The notes under the pieces were generated by a model. The model worked only from the letters and a program-made list of their open reading frames with translations, was not told where the DNA came from and did no database searches. Below, one piece after another: positions 1-11,924 of a stretch of 64,000 nt of DNA. The DNA is from Amblyornis subalaris (Eukaryota; Chordata; Aves; Passeriformes; Ptilonorhynchidae): the NCBI GenBank assembly GCA_018881555.1, contig JACAXG010000111.1:1-64000 (forward strand). The letters run 5' to 3'. Position numbers and translations under genes: made by a program. Each line of letters opens with the position of its first letter. Position 1 is the first letter of the stretch.

Positions 1-155
1 CAAACCTTCCCTTCCCTTCCCAAACCTTCCCAAACCTTCCCAAACCTTCCCAAACCTTCCCAAACCTTCCCAAACCTTCCCAAACCTTCCCAAACCTTCC
101 CTTCCCAAACCTTCCCTTCCCTTCCCAAACCGTCCCAAACCGTCCCAAACCTTCC
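1..155. repeat. Decamer minisatellite, unit CAAACCTTCC
   Basis: This is a nearly perfect tandem array of the 10-bp unit CAAACCTTCC, interrupted by extra CTTCC half-units near 11-20 and 101-125. Two CAAACCGTCC variants lie near the right end, and the array then decays into unique sequence. It already occupies base 1, so it probably extends to the left of the window. The complementary strand reads GGGAAGGTTTG repeatedly, with a GGG run and a GG run per unit, and so is strongly G-rich. The half-unit gains and losses look like replication slippage. No gene overlaps it. Confidence 0.95.
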
Positions 156-1128
156 TCCAGTTTAACTCTTCACAAGTTTCTAGGGAAAACCTCTTAAAAA
201 CTCTTTTCTTCTTCAAAACATGAAGAAGAGAAATGAGAATTTTGATGTAAGCAGTTTAGATGTTTTTTTCTGTAACTCATGAAGTGTAGCAGGAGCCATC
301 AAGGTAAGAAGATACTGCTAGATTCTGGATTTACAGTAAATGAAATATGTTAGGCTTGATACATCAGCAGAGAATTTATGAAGCATGTTTTCCAGTAAGT
401 CTAGGATAAATTCTCGTGAACTTTAGCCAAGAAGCACGTCAAAATCTGTTGATTTATTACTATAATATGTCTAAATCACATTTTTAAATTGCTATATGTG
501 CAAGTTATATACAAAAGCTCTTTTATGCATATTCTTTAAAGAGCTTAACATTTCTGGATACCAAGTCTGTTGCAACAACACAACCAGTATGCAGAATAAA
601 AAATGTATTTGAATGACTTTATTTTGCGTAAGTATGTGGGAAAAACGTGTTCGGAATAAATAGTTTAGGTTTTTGTGGGCTTGGGTTGGTTTTTGTTTTA
701 CCTTTTGAGGGCTTCAGCAGGTTCTCAGATCAACATACTAATTTGTCATATGGTGACTGATGGGGATCAGAAGAGGTCAGACTAAACTATTTGTTTTTCA
801 TGCTAACATTACTTCCCAAAATTGCTCAGCTACAGAGTCATAAATAGGTGTTATTCATAACAAGAGCAGGTGGATAATTAAAAAAATACTGTAGAAGGTG
901 TTAGGGAGTTATGCAATTCAATGCCAATTTTTTTGCCTGATGTCAAAAAAATGCATAATAGTATTTGTAAATTTTTATTTGTATTTAGCAGGATCATTCA
1001 GTAAAGTTAAAAGCAAGTTTATGACCCTTGAATATTGGATTTTCAAAAATTACTTCTGCTATATGTATTCCAGTGTCAATGCAAGCTGGCATAGCTTAAT
1101 TATGACTTAACCACAAGATCTCGTCTGT

Positions 1129-1175
1129 ATTGTGGGGAGAGATTGCAAGAATCAATCCCAATATTTCCCCACAAT
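1129..1175. repeat. Inverted repeat, 10-bp perfect arms
   Basis: The arms attgtgggga (1129-1138) and tccccacaat (1166-1175) are exact reverse complements separated by 27 bp. The sequence could form a stem-loop. It may be chance or a small non-autonomous element remnant; no flanking duplication is obvious. Confidence 0.6.
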
Positions 1176-2348
1176 CTCTGTAACTGCAATGGAGTAGTAT
1201 ACTGACCATGCTCTGGACATGTAGGGCAATTACGCTACCAGCAATACAGTATTAACCATCAGTACCTCTGATTTTCACTTGTATCTATTGATGCATATCT
1301 ACCCAATTGTTTTGGTCATGAATAATTTCAGAAACACCTAATATCCCTTAAAGAACAAATATCCATTTCACTTCACTTTTTTATAGGATGGGAATTCTGG
1401 GGCATACAAGACCCCTTGCAGTATAAAGTCTAGAGTCTGCTTTCCTCACTTGTCTGCACCATATATTTATGACAGCTCCTCCCTGGCATACCATTATTCT
1501 CCTTGCCTCATGTAAAATGCTTTTGGCTTGTCTTCTTTTTTCATTTGGTTTATCTTCCTTTCTTTCATCTCCCCATCTTCTCCGTCATGGCCCCAAGCTC
1601 ACTATTTTCTTAATAAACTAAGCTAAAATAGTACTATCTTCCTGAATTTTGTCATATACCGCCCCCCCCCACCTCCCTTCCTTCTTATTTCAGTAGATTT
1701 AATAAAAGATCAGACCTGAAAGAACTCAGCCTCAGTGCAATCCCTTTAAATGATCAGTACCTATTTATAACATCTGAATGTTTAAAATAACTTCTCCTGA
1801 GATGCTACTGGTGCTGCGATATTTTTTTTTTAAATGAATAACCTAGCCAATGAATTTTGTATGCTATATTTTGTTTTCTGGCACTCTCTGGAAGAAAACT
1901 TTCACACTGGACATTTATAGCTCCTGTAAAACAATGAATTGTTCCTTTTATTCCATCCTGTACCAGAAGGTCTTGTTCCAGCTGCATTTTATGTACATTG
2001 AACCAGATCCTTTCACTCATATGGACTGTTCATTTAAAACACCAAAATTCCTTGGCTGAGTGAGGTAAGTTTTAGCAAAAGTAAAGACGACCATTTTTGC
2101 AGACTTAAAGTGGAGGACTGTGGCACAGATTCTGTCTCCTCTGACTACAGAAGCTTTTGCACTCCAAGCTCTATTTTCTCACTGTCAAATGATCTTTAAT
2201 ATCTATGCATACATGTTGCAGGAAAAGTAGTGCAATATAACTCAGCATGAAATATTTTGGACTGAAAATGTGATATGGAATCTTTAAGCAAGTTGATTTT
2301 ATGTATTCACGCTGGTTCTCTCATGGTCTTCATGCACTCACTCTTTTA

Positions 2349-2372
2349 CACACACACACACACACACACACA
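2349..2372. repeat. (CA)n microsatellite
   Basis: This is an uninterrupted CA dinucleotide run of about 12 units, followed by an interrupted catgcacgcacac tail. It is an ordinary simple repeat, probably length-polymorphic. Confidence 0.9.
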
Positions 2373-4039
2373 TGCACGCACACTTGCAAGCGCCAAGAAG
2401 TGTGTGTCCAAGAGGACATGCAGGTATTTCCATTCATACCTACTGCATTCATATACTAACTTTAGTATTTCTGTTAAAAATCTACAGCATCAAATGGTGA
2501 TGTATTTGGGAAAAAAAGCTTGGAAAACTTTGTCTTTTGTCTTTTTACTATACAGTTTATGTCTTAAGGATAAGTAAAAAAGTGATTTGTCTTATTTTAA
2601 TGTAACATAAATCTCTGCTATAAGATCACAGTGACTGTCACTTCAGTAGAAAAGAAGGTTAGGTGATAGGAAGCATTCTCCTGTTCATATAACTCATCAG
2701 TCTTTTTGAGTATTTGATCATTTTAGAAGACATAGCATCCCAAATATGGGAGAGAATTAATCTGATAAAAAAACCTGAGTACCATGGTAAGTATTATTTC
2801 CAGAATTCACAAGTTACAATCGGAGTTAAAAAGATGTCTATCACTAATTATGGAAGATACCTTGTATAGGCTAATGAAATAAAGTCCAAGAAGTCAATTT
2901 TAAAATTTTAACTCAGTCCTGAAAAGAATTTTCAGTCTATATGCTTAAGACTAAAAAAACCATTTCACTTGTAACTGCATTGAAAGACCAACAACTTTTT
3001 CCTGCATTAGTTTAAGGTTTATGGATAGATCATTAACTAGAAACAGCCCCGATAGGTCCTTTCCCGGCTTTGAGGTGTGCATAAAATACTTTATTTTTTC
3101 ATTATTGAAATTCCCCCATAGTGCTATAATCAAAGGAATGAATGAAATAGAGTAATGTCAGTGGGTTTATTTTGCAAAAGTTTGTAAAAGTTCAAGCACT
3201 AATCTACTTAAACATGTATATAGCTCCAGAGGTAAACCTATTCATGCACAGCAAGTAATTTTTGTATTAAGGGTTTGTATCTAATAACGCTGTTACCGAA
3301 TGTAATGTATAGGACAAGCTTTCTCATCTAAAATACTGGTGATATGAAAATCAAACCTTTAATAGCTGGCACATTAGTACTTCATGTAGCAGTACTTGCA
3401 TTTTCAGCAGTACTTCATGAAGCTTCAATAAAAGTCAATAGCAGTTCTGACTTTGAAGTTTAGCATGGGTCCCAGTGCTTTTGTGGGTTAAGATCTTCAT
3501 TTTATTTGAAAGAAAATGTTACGGTGTTCAACTCAATAAAAGTCATAGTCTTTATGTATGTGAATAATACCTAAATTATTAAACTCTTATCTGCCAGGTG
3601 TCAGAAGTAAGAATTACATTAAAAGATTGTGAAATTCCTCTTATATAGATTTAATAGCTAACACTGGGTGGACAATTTCATTATTGATCTTCTTCAGTGC
3701 TTCTCTTCTGCAAAGACTGATGCTTGGTAGCCAAATGAAGCAGTCATGGGGTCACTGCCATTCCAGCTTGGCAGTAAGTCTGGCAGAATGTCTAGAAGAA
3801 TGAAGGCAAACCTACAGTGATGGATAAAGATTATCATGCACTTATGTAGAAGGGGGAATGAATAGCTTCTCTGGGTGAAGTAAACCAGTTCTGTCTATCA
3901 GAGAAATATACAACTTATTCAAGCTTGGGACCTCTCACTATTGGAAGGTCTTCTATGGAAAAGTGCATTAAGTTGGCTCTCACTAGGAATTCTCTTTTAG
4001 ACATAAAGAAAAGTGAGGAAAAAAATCCTTTAGGTTTAC

Positions 4040-4132
4040 CTTCAAGCTTTCCAGAACTTTTGCACCGAATGTCTCTACTCCTTCCTTAATTAAATTGAAA
4101 GGGCATTGCAGGAGCCACAGAACTGCTGTACA
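4040..4132 (-). other. Candidate minus-strand exon (unproven)
   Basis: On the minus strand a pyrimidine-rich tract ends in cctgtacag (acceptor). It is followed by 93 bases, exactly 31 codons open in one frame, and then AAG|gtaaac (donor). The peptide begins CTAVLWLLQCPFNLIKEG and matches no family I know. There is no neighbouring exon to chain it to. In 64 kb such signal pairs arise by chance, so I list it only as a candidate. Confidence 0.15.
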
Positions 4133-5184
4133 CTGTACAGGAAAATCTGATAAATCAATCAAAGTATACTGTCCCTCTCTCTTTTCCTGGAAGCTTTCCT
4201 TCCTTACTTGCAAAGTGTTTCCTGGATTGTGTAGTGTTCAGCCCCTGCTACTCTAGCATTTGTAAGACAGATTTCTATAGAGACAACAGAACAGTGAATT
4301 AGTTATGATTTGGGGGATTAGTAGTCTAACAGGGAAATGGAAATGCAAAATCCCAGCAAGGACTCAATTTCCAATAACCTGGCACCCCTTCTTTTCCCCT
4401 TGGTACTTCAGTGTTTTATCCCTGACAGTCAACTGTATAGTCATCAAAGATCTTTTACTCACAATTTGAGTCACGATTAATTCAGCAATCCAAAATCATC
4501 ACAGGATGGAGCCCAGCATTACCACCTGTTTAAGGCTAGTATGTCCCAAAGCTTTGCATATATTTACTAAATATAATTACTAGAGTGGGGTGCAAAAGCA
4601 ATAGAGATGAACTTGCATAGGAACATCTTAGTTTGCTATAATTTTTTTAACTGAGAGGAATTAATTGAAAGATAGTGTGTAGCAGGGGCATGAAAACTAC
4701 TCCTGACAGATGCAGTTTTTTCCATGTTGGTCGTATGGACAACTAATATACCTGGGGTTTTTAGGTAACAATATGGCATGACTAATTTATATGTTGAGGA
4801 AACCCACTCAATTTTCAAACGCTGGCCTGGGTTTTTAAAGCTAAGTAATTGTACTGAGATTAACCTCTCTATACCATTGTGCTTCACTTGGTGACTGAAG
4901 GATTAGATACTGTGGACTTGTATCAGCACAAAATTGTTGTTTAAGGCTAAGATCGTCATTCAGCTGGATTGTGTGTGATTTAATGTAATGACTGTATAAA
5001 GATAAACTGTAGTTCTTAAAGAAAGCATAATTTTTAAAAGTATAACTCTCCTTATTCTCTTCAAGTTTTACGTTGGTGAAGCAAAGTACTGACATTTTTA
5101 TCTAATAATATGGCCCAGCCTGTGATGCAGACCAGAGTACTTGGCAGATATTTGTAACCAGATCTCTATAATTGATAATATGCT

Positions 5185-5800
5185 TGAAGCCCAGAAAGCC
5201 AACCATGTCCTGGGCTGCATCAAACAAAACATGGCCAGCAGGTTGAGGGAGGTGATTCTGCCCCTCTAATGTGCTCTTGTGACACCCAACCTGGAGTGCT
5301 GCATCCAGCTCTGGGCCCTCAACATAAGAAGAACATGGACTTGCTGGAGCAAGTTCAGAGAAGGACCACAAAGATGCTTGGAACGCTGGAGTACCTCTCC
5401 TATGAAAGCAGGCTGAGAGAGCTGAGACTCTTCAGCCTGGAAAAGGAAAGGCTCTGGGGATACATGTTTGCAACCTCACAGTACCTAGAGAGGGGCCCCG
5501 AAAGAGAGCTGGAGAGGTACTTTTTACAAGGGCTTGTAGTGATAGGCCAAGGGGAAAAGGCTTTAAACTGAGAGTAGGTTTATATTAGAAATTAGGAAGA
5601 AATTCCTTATTGTGAGGGTGGTAAGACATCAGAACAGTTTGTTCAGAGAAGTTGTAGATACCCCACCCCTGAAAGAGTTCAAGGCCAGGATGGATGACCA
5701 ACCTGGTCTAGTGAAAGGTGTCCCAGTCCATGGCAGGAAGGTCGGAAGGAGATGATCTTTAAGGTCCCTTCCAACTCAATTCATTCTATGATTTGATGAC
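5185..5800 (+). mobile_element. CR1 LINE 3' fragment
   Basis: This is a 5'-truncated CR1 retrotransposon in plus orientation. Recognisable CR1 segments appear in order. They are the stretch encoding the end of the reverse-transcriptase ORF (cccagaaagccaacc, then ctgcatccagctctgggccc), the 'aggctgagagagctgagactcttcagcctgg' region, and the 3' UTR ending near ccttccaactcaattc and attctatgatt at 5783-5793. Open frames inside it, such as 5269-5571, are decayed ORF2 sequence, not host genes. The terminal repeat is diverged, so the insertion is old. Confidence 0.92.
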
Positions 5801-8689
5801 TTGCTATATTGACTTCTTTACTTGTTTGCATTAATTGACAGTTGCATATTTTAAACAAAAACGCAAATATTGTGAAAATGCCATGGTGTTTCTTGATATT
5901 TTATCTTAGGCATTGCTTCCATGTACATCTGAACTCTAAAGGCCCCTCTCCTGTAGGCAGAATGAGCATCTGTACCTTCTCTGTAACTTCACAAAAAATT
6001 GTTCACTTCTTGGGTTACAAGAAAATTTCATGGTCTAAGAACAAATCTGTTGTGTCATCAAATGTTCTCTTTATGCTGTATTATCAAGTGCCAAATGTGT
6101 CTTGAAATTAATATTCAATTTAACATTTATGCAAAAAAATAGGCTAAAATCCAAGCTGAGCAATTCTTTGTTTTATTCTGAATTTGTTGCCTGTTTTTTT
6201 GCATAATGAACAACAGCCTTAGAAAAAATACTGTAGAGTATTTGTTCGTGGTGTCTGCTCACTCTCTAAGACATTGCAAACGTTTCTGACAATGTTGTAG
6301 TGGAGACTGTGAACTTTTGATGTGAACAGATGGGAGAAAGAAAAACTGAGTGTAATTAAAACCCAAATGTTGAAAGTTTGATCTTGCAGTCTGTGCTCAA
6401 AATGACTTCCCTCTGTAGAGGGAGTTCAGCTTGAATAAACACTACACTAAAGGCTTTTAAGAAACCATAAAAATTTTGCCTTTGTTTGTCCTTTCATGCT
6501 TCAGTGAGGTGACCAGGCATGGTTTAGGAAGAGAAGTTATTAATCACCAGTGTTCTATACTGCTTCTTCCAGTAGTGACCCAGAAAACAAACTATCTGTT
6601 CCCAGTGTCAAGGGTGCCTAAACACTGCAAGGCAAGAATCATCAACTGGCTAAGGCATTAGACACAATTAAGAGAATAAACATTAATAATACCTGATTCA
6701 GTTTTGAAGATATTGTGACACACCAGAGGTCACTTTATCTTTATTTTTCAGACATAAATTGGCAACAGTGCTTTTCTATTTAGTCCATTTTCTTATGATG
6801 ATGACTCAGATGAACATAACAATATAAAGTTCATTTTCTAGTGATCTGGTAGAATAAAGCTCTACCTCAATCTTTCACATTGAATGGAATAAAATAAACC
6901 CCAAAACCCCCAACCAACTGTTTAAATCCAATGTTTATTCTGTTTTGTAACAAGAAGCCTATTCCTATTTAGGCTACAGCTTTTTTTTTTTCTGTCAATG
7001 ACACAACCAATACTTAATTTAAAAGGTTTCACCTGTAACCTTCAAAATGCAGAGACTGCTGTAGATTTGTGCTTTAGAAAATAAATTGTACTGTGGTCAT
7101 TTCCAATAATTTCAATAGAAATATCTTTATGGCCTAAAATCTTGAATTTAAGATATTTTCATGGCACATTCAGGCTACGAATTCCAAGTGAGTTTCAGGG
7201 CTGATTTTATTGTCTGACTTACAGAAAAGTGTATGATCACCTCCATTCATTGTGTGAACAAGTTATGACTGTTCACTCCTTTCAAAATCAAACTTGTGTT
7301 GTGTTAGAGTCTTGTGTCCCTCAGAGCATGCTCTGGTTGAATTAAACAAGCATTTTATAAGTATCCTCCAAAAAATATTAGGATTGGCCTTGATTTATCT
7401 GTCTCTCTACAAAATTGGAAGGTATAAAAAAAGAAGTAAAACACCTGTGTTAGTTAGGAAATAAGAATAATAAGCAGCAACTGTGGAACAGAACTTCCAA
7501 AGACAACTCCTGCTAGACTTTGATTCCAGTGTATATAACTTTCTTAATTAAAATTCTATAAACTGGAGAGTAGAAAACATCTTCCATAATGTAGGTTATA
7601 AAAAGCAGAGTGTGTACGACCCACTCCTAGCAGTAGATAAATGAAAGAAACCATAACATTGTTCCTATTTTAAGGGAAGTGAATAATTTACATCAGCTCC
7701 TGGATTTTTTTTCCTGTTGTAGTAGGAAATTTTGAGAGGAATTTTTTTACTAAAAAGAAAACAAAGTTTGGCAGAGTACTTTGCCTTTGAAAACATGTAT
7801 TTTTATATCATGACCCACACTTTGAAAAGAAATCTCATGAACTTGAGGCAAAAGCAGAACTATTTTCAAGCCTGAAAAGCACAAAAGTCAGTTGGCTGCG
7901 CCCTACAACATCACAGCAATGGCAGACTTGCAAAAATGCCAGTCCCACAGAAGACTCTCAGTACCAGCTCTGGGAGCACCATGCTGCTCTGACAGCAATC
8001 TGAGTCTGCCTAAAGCAGATATACACACAAATAAATTCTTCACTAACAGGAAGAGGACACCAAAATCTGTTCTCAGAAACATGGCAAGGAATAGTACATA
8101 TTTACATGGTGCTTATGATTGCTTTTCTGTTTTATTATTTACACCACAAGTATGAAATGTCCACAGGGCCTTAATTCACAGGCCTTTCATCAAGACATCC
8201 TTGCTCGATCCAACGGCAGTTGGGCATCAGCTTTCCTGATGTCACCCCTTTGTGCTAGGAGGTGCTAGGATCTCTGTATTCCTCCCAGAGTTCCTGTCAC
8301 TGCCTTCACCTGCTGTATACTCTTCTTTACAGTTGTGTTTTGCCCTGATCTCCTTGCCCCAGTCTTCATGCAGGCCTCCTGGTTGTTTTTCCTAAGTTCC
8401 TTGCTCATCAGGATGGACTGCTCTGGAGCTTGGAGGAGGTGATCCTTGAGTAACAACCAGCTCTCTTGGACCCCTCTGACCTTCAGGTCCTTATTCTATG
8501 GGACTTTTTCAAGCAGATTCATGAAGAGGCCAAAGTCTGCTTGTGTTTGGCTGTAGTGTGCCTCCAGCAGATTTTGGGGTGGCTGAACCTCCCCTGTGAG
8601 CACCAGGACTGAAAAACGTGAGTCTGCTTCCAGCAGTTTGCAGAAGGCCTCATCAATATGACTGAGGAGACTGGGAGAATAAGCTTGTT
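5801..8689. other. AT-rich non-coding DNA
   Basis: I recognise no gene or RNA here. The short open frames at 5842-6105 and 7892-8155 lack recognisable domains and have no supporting exon-intron context. From about 8180 to 8650 the sequence becomes less AT-rich. It contains 'cagctctcttggacccct' and 'gaagaggccaaagtctg', phrases I associate with avian interspersed repeats, so that part may be an older retroelement relic in an orientation I cannot fix. Confidence 0.5.
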
Positions 8690-9050
8690 CAGCCTTAAGG
8701 ACAGAGCCTATAGGGAGCCTGAATTGCTGCCTCTAACTGCTGAATGGGAAGTTGTAGAGAAGATGGAACCAGGCTGTCCAGGAAGTTGTATGGTAAAGGA
8801 ACAAGTGGAACAAACATAGGTGGGAGCAAGAGAAATTCCAATTAGGTGTAATGGAAAGGTTTTTCACTAAGACCATACTTAAGCACTAAAATATTGTCCA
8901 GAGAAGCAATGAAATCTTCAGTTCTGGGTTTTTTCAAAACTTGACTGGACAAAGCCCTGAACAAGCTGATCTACAGGAACTTACTTGAAGGAGAGGCTTG
9001 GACCAGGTGACCTTCAGTGGCCCCTTCCAGCATAAATCACTTCATAACTT
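8690..9050 (+). mobile_element. Ancient CR1-like 3' fragment
   Basis: This is a degraded plus-orientation CR1 tail. The series 'ccaggctgtccaggaagttgt', 'cttgactggacaaagccctgaa', 'ggcttggaccaggtgacctt' and 'ggccccttccagcataaat' follows the order of the CR1 3' region, with many substitutions. The terminal octamer repeat is no longer clear. It is older than the 5.2-5.8 kb copy, judging from its divergence from the CR1 pattern. Confidence 0.7.
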
Positions 9051-11550
9051 CTGTCTTGCTAATGCAAAGTGAAACGAAAGCTTTTCATCAGCCTTGAATG
9101 ACTGCTCCCAAGACTCTCAGTAGTTCAAACAGTCCCAAGCAGTTCAGTGGGTCTTGGTGTCTGCTTGGCTAGAAGATCTAAATTAGGCTAATGGAGCCGT
9201 GTCACCAGCTATTGACATGCCTTCATGTAGTTCTTGATAAATATTTGAACATACTAATAAATGACTGTGAAGAAGTTTGTAGGTGGAATGAGAAGGGCTG
9301 AAATAAGGGTAACAGGCCACTGTACATGTGGTCATATCCTTCTCTGCCGGGGATGAAAATACTTTCTTGCCAGGCATACAGTATACCTGATTAAGACCAT
9401 AACAGCAACATTTAGAAGCATATGTGGAATAGCCTTATGGTGTGTAAAATATGTACACGTGTGTAAATATGTGTATAGATGTCGGAAACCAATCCTGTGT
9501 AGTGGTCATTAAACAAACACATTGCATGAAACGCTGTCAGACTATGCAACAAGTTGAAACTTGTGACAGTTTATACAAAAGGTGCCTGGCAACTTAGATT
9601 GTCAGGTTCAGATTAATCATGGACAGAAATAAAAAGCTGTTTTCTGTGCTAAAACTTCAATCCTAACATCAGAAAAACCCCAATATTCTCATGTCTATTG
9701 ATGTGTGAATTGCTTTTCACAAAATTCGACTTTCTGATGTTACTCAAATGACTTGGGCTGTATATTAGACATACGGAAGCTTAATTGCTTTTGGCTACGA
9801 TTTTGCTCTATTTTAGTTTAAAGTTTTAGCTTATTTAAAATAGCCTTGCTATTTTTTGCTGGTTTTGATATATTTATTTTAAATAGGAACATTTTTTGCT
9901 TTTCTTGTAACTTACATGATACTATGAGCTGAATAAGTAGTATAGTGCTGCCTGTGAAGGCAACATACCTCATATTCCAGCTGGCAAAGAATTAAACAAG
10001 ACTAGTGATAAATCAGCAACACAAATATGTCTATATTCTGTCCTATAATTCCTTTGAAGACTCTTATTCCCTATCCCCGCAACAAGACACCTTAAGAGCA
10101 AGTCTTCTGAGGTTTATTTAAAAATTAACTTGCTTACAGGTTTTTGTGGCATTTGAAAATCACTAGATTCCTCTAAAGAATGTTTAAAGGAAAACATGGG
10201 ATTTGAGAAATTTGATAGTTATTATTAGCAGATAGAGGAGACATCAGAGGAATTAATCTATAGATGCCATTAAAAATTATATAGCTAATTAACATAATCA
10301 GGAAAGCTGACCAAATGCTGATGTGCCTCAGAGGGGAATAAATGAAGCTAAAAACACTCCTGAGAATAGTTCACCCAAATGAAGTAACTTGGTATTATAG
10401 TCACAGGTGTTGGAAGGAACAGCCCCTCCCAATAACACCTGTCTCCACTGAATGGAAGTCTGGAGAGAGATTAGGGGTTTGCAGAGCATTAGACTACTTA
10501 AAGCCACAACAAAATCGTTAATCATTTGCTTCCAACATACATTTTATAGGGAGTTTAATGTGTTCTTTGAAAACTCTGACCCACCTTTCTTGCTTAATAT
10601 TACGACTTTAGATACACTGTGAAGAAAATACATCCTTTCATAAATCACTTAAGTACTGTAGCTATAACTGGAATAATATCATTCGTTATAATGTCATATC
10701 ATCTTTTAAAATAGAAAGTTAAGCTCGAGAAAGCAGCATGGTTATGTCTGACTTTGTCAGTAAAATGGTTTTCTAAGAAATCTTTGTAAGAATGGTTAAA
10801 TTATAAATGTAAATCAATGGTTTAATGCCTGCAAAACACTTACTGTGTTTTTAATCATTCCTGGAAAACAGAGATTAGTTGCCTTGTTATTTCAGCTGTG
10901 GGGACTTGAGCATCCTCTGTCCTTGTGAAGAAAAATCAGCAGTCAGCTTAGAGGGCAGAGATGAGGCAGATTTCCTCTGTGGTACTGCACCAGTATCCTG
11001 TGCTCAGCATGCACAGCTGATGAACCCATGTGCTTGATCCTGAGTGCCTGATAGGGCATAATGAATCAGGACCCTGACCAGCACTGCAGGAACACTTTCC
11101 AGTATTAGTAGAGAGACTTCATTTCAGAGATGCTCTTTCTTGATTTTAAGAAAGAAAAGCAGGTTCCCCAAAGGTGTGTAACAGTACCAAAAGGTACTTT
11201 GCCGTCTTTTGCTTGACTTCGTGTTTTCATCCTCTGAAGTGTAAACAGGAGGGAAAAAACTCTTGGCTTAGGGTGGAAGCTAGGCATCTGTGGCAGATGC
11301 TAGACATTAAGAATGAGCATATTTTATTATACAGAAACTTCTAATTTATTTCCCTAGACCCATTAATGTGGTTTACTTAGAAAAAGCCTCCTGGCAAGAT
11401 TTTGGCACGAACTAGACGGGAGATGAACAGGTGTCATAACTCATTGTGTCTTAGTACAGTACATCTACCGGCCTTTTCGCTTCCCGTGCCTGTTTCCGAA
11501 TTCACGCCTGGCCCTTTTTTCGGCTTACACCGCATATTAAAACTTCGTTT
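9051..11550. other. AT-rich upstream flank of the CpG-island promoter
   Basis: No gene or repeat is recognised here. Base composition shifts abruptly from AT-rich to GC-rich near 11.55 kb, where the promoter begins. Distal regulatory elements could be present but cannot be recognised from one sequence. Confidence 0.5.
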
Positions 11551-11675
11551 TGCAGCAGGGTACGACGCTTGCCCGAACCCCCGCAGGCGGAGCGAGCCGC
11601 CCGCCCGTCCCCCCGGCACCAGGGCTCCCCCGGGTAGTCCCGCGGCACCACCCGGCGCCGCTCCGCCCCAGCGCG

Positions 11676-11689
11676 CCCCCGCCCCCTCC
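11676..11689 (-). promoter_or_regulatory. GC box (Sp/KLF-type site)
   Basis: The plus-strand sequence is cccccgccccctcc; the reverse complement contains GGGGGCGGGG, the core bound by Sp1/KLF zinc-finger factors. It sits about 20 bp upstream of the TATA box, a usual proximal-promoter position. Confidence 0.6.
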
Positions 11690-11708
11690 GCCATGCCCCG
11701 GCAGCAGC

Positions 11709-11715
11709 TATAAAA
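11709..11715 (+). promoter_or_regulatory. TATA box
   Basis: This is an exact TATAAAA in GC-rich flanks. Transcription would be expected to start about 25-32 bp downstream (roughly 11735-11745), giving a very short 5' UTR of about 20-30 bases before the ATG at 11766. A TATA box inside a CpG island is less common than TATA-less initiation and suggests focused, possibly tissue-restricted, transcription (inference). Confidence 0.75.
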
Positions 11716-11765
11716 CGCCGAGGCGGGCAGGCTGTCGTTGGTGGGGCTTGGCCGCGTGGTGGGCC

Positions 11766-11924
11766 ATGGAGCAGCGACGGCTGAGCCCCGGCAGAGCAGA
11801 GCAGGGCAGCTCCGCCGAGAGGGCGGCGAGCGGCGGCCGAGGGCGCCTGGCCGAGTCCTGGCGGCGGCTGAGCTCCCGGCGCGGCTCCGCCAAGCGCGCC
11901 GGACCCTCCTCGCCCGCGCTGGCG
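11766..11924 (+). CDS. First coding exon of an unidentified gene
   Basis: The start ATG lies in a strong Kozak context (gggccATGG), about 50 bp downstream of the TATA box. The exon is 159 bases, exactly 53 codons. It ends GCG|gtgagt, a near-consensus splice donor, so the intron is phase 0. The peptide begins MEQRRLSPGRAEQGSSAER and ends RRGSAKRAGPSSPALA. It is rich in Arg, Ser, Gly and Ala, with no signal peptide, no membrane span and no recognisable domain, so it is probably a disordered cytosolic or nuclear N-terminus. Several R-x-x-S sequences (for example near RRLS) could be basophilic-kinase sites, which is only a pattern match. I do not recognise the gene, and N-terminal exons of this kind diverge quickly. 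The exon is partial: downstream coding exons are not securely identified here. An upstream in-frame ATG at 11550 lies 5' of the TATA box and is rejected as the start. Confidence 0.7.

Larger units (their letters stand above)
156..5184. other. AT-rich non-coding DNA, no recognised gene
   Basis: I see no gene here with codon structure I can defend. The block holds a short (CA)n microsatellite near 2349-2372, a poly-C run near 1663, a perfect 10-bp inverted repeat at 1129-1138/1166-1175 and one minus-strand exon-like segment at 4040-4132 (listed separately). The open frames are short and lack recognisable protein features. Confidence 0.6.

Noticed and set aside
1..155. Telomeric repeat
   Set aside because: The unit is CAAACCTTCC, not CCCTAA/TTAGGG.
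2275..2577. 100-codon plus frame containing a His-Thr run
   Set aside because: The His-Thr run is translated (CA)n microsatellite; there is no other support.
5269..5571. 100-codon plus frame as a gene
   Set aside because: It is CR1 ORF2 C-terminal relic sequence.
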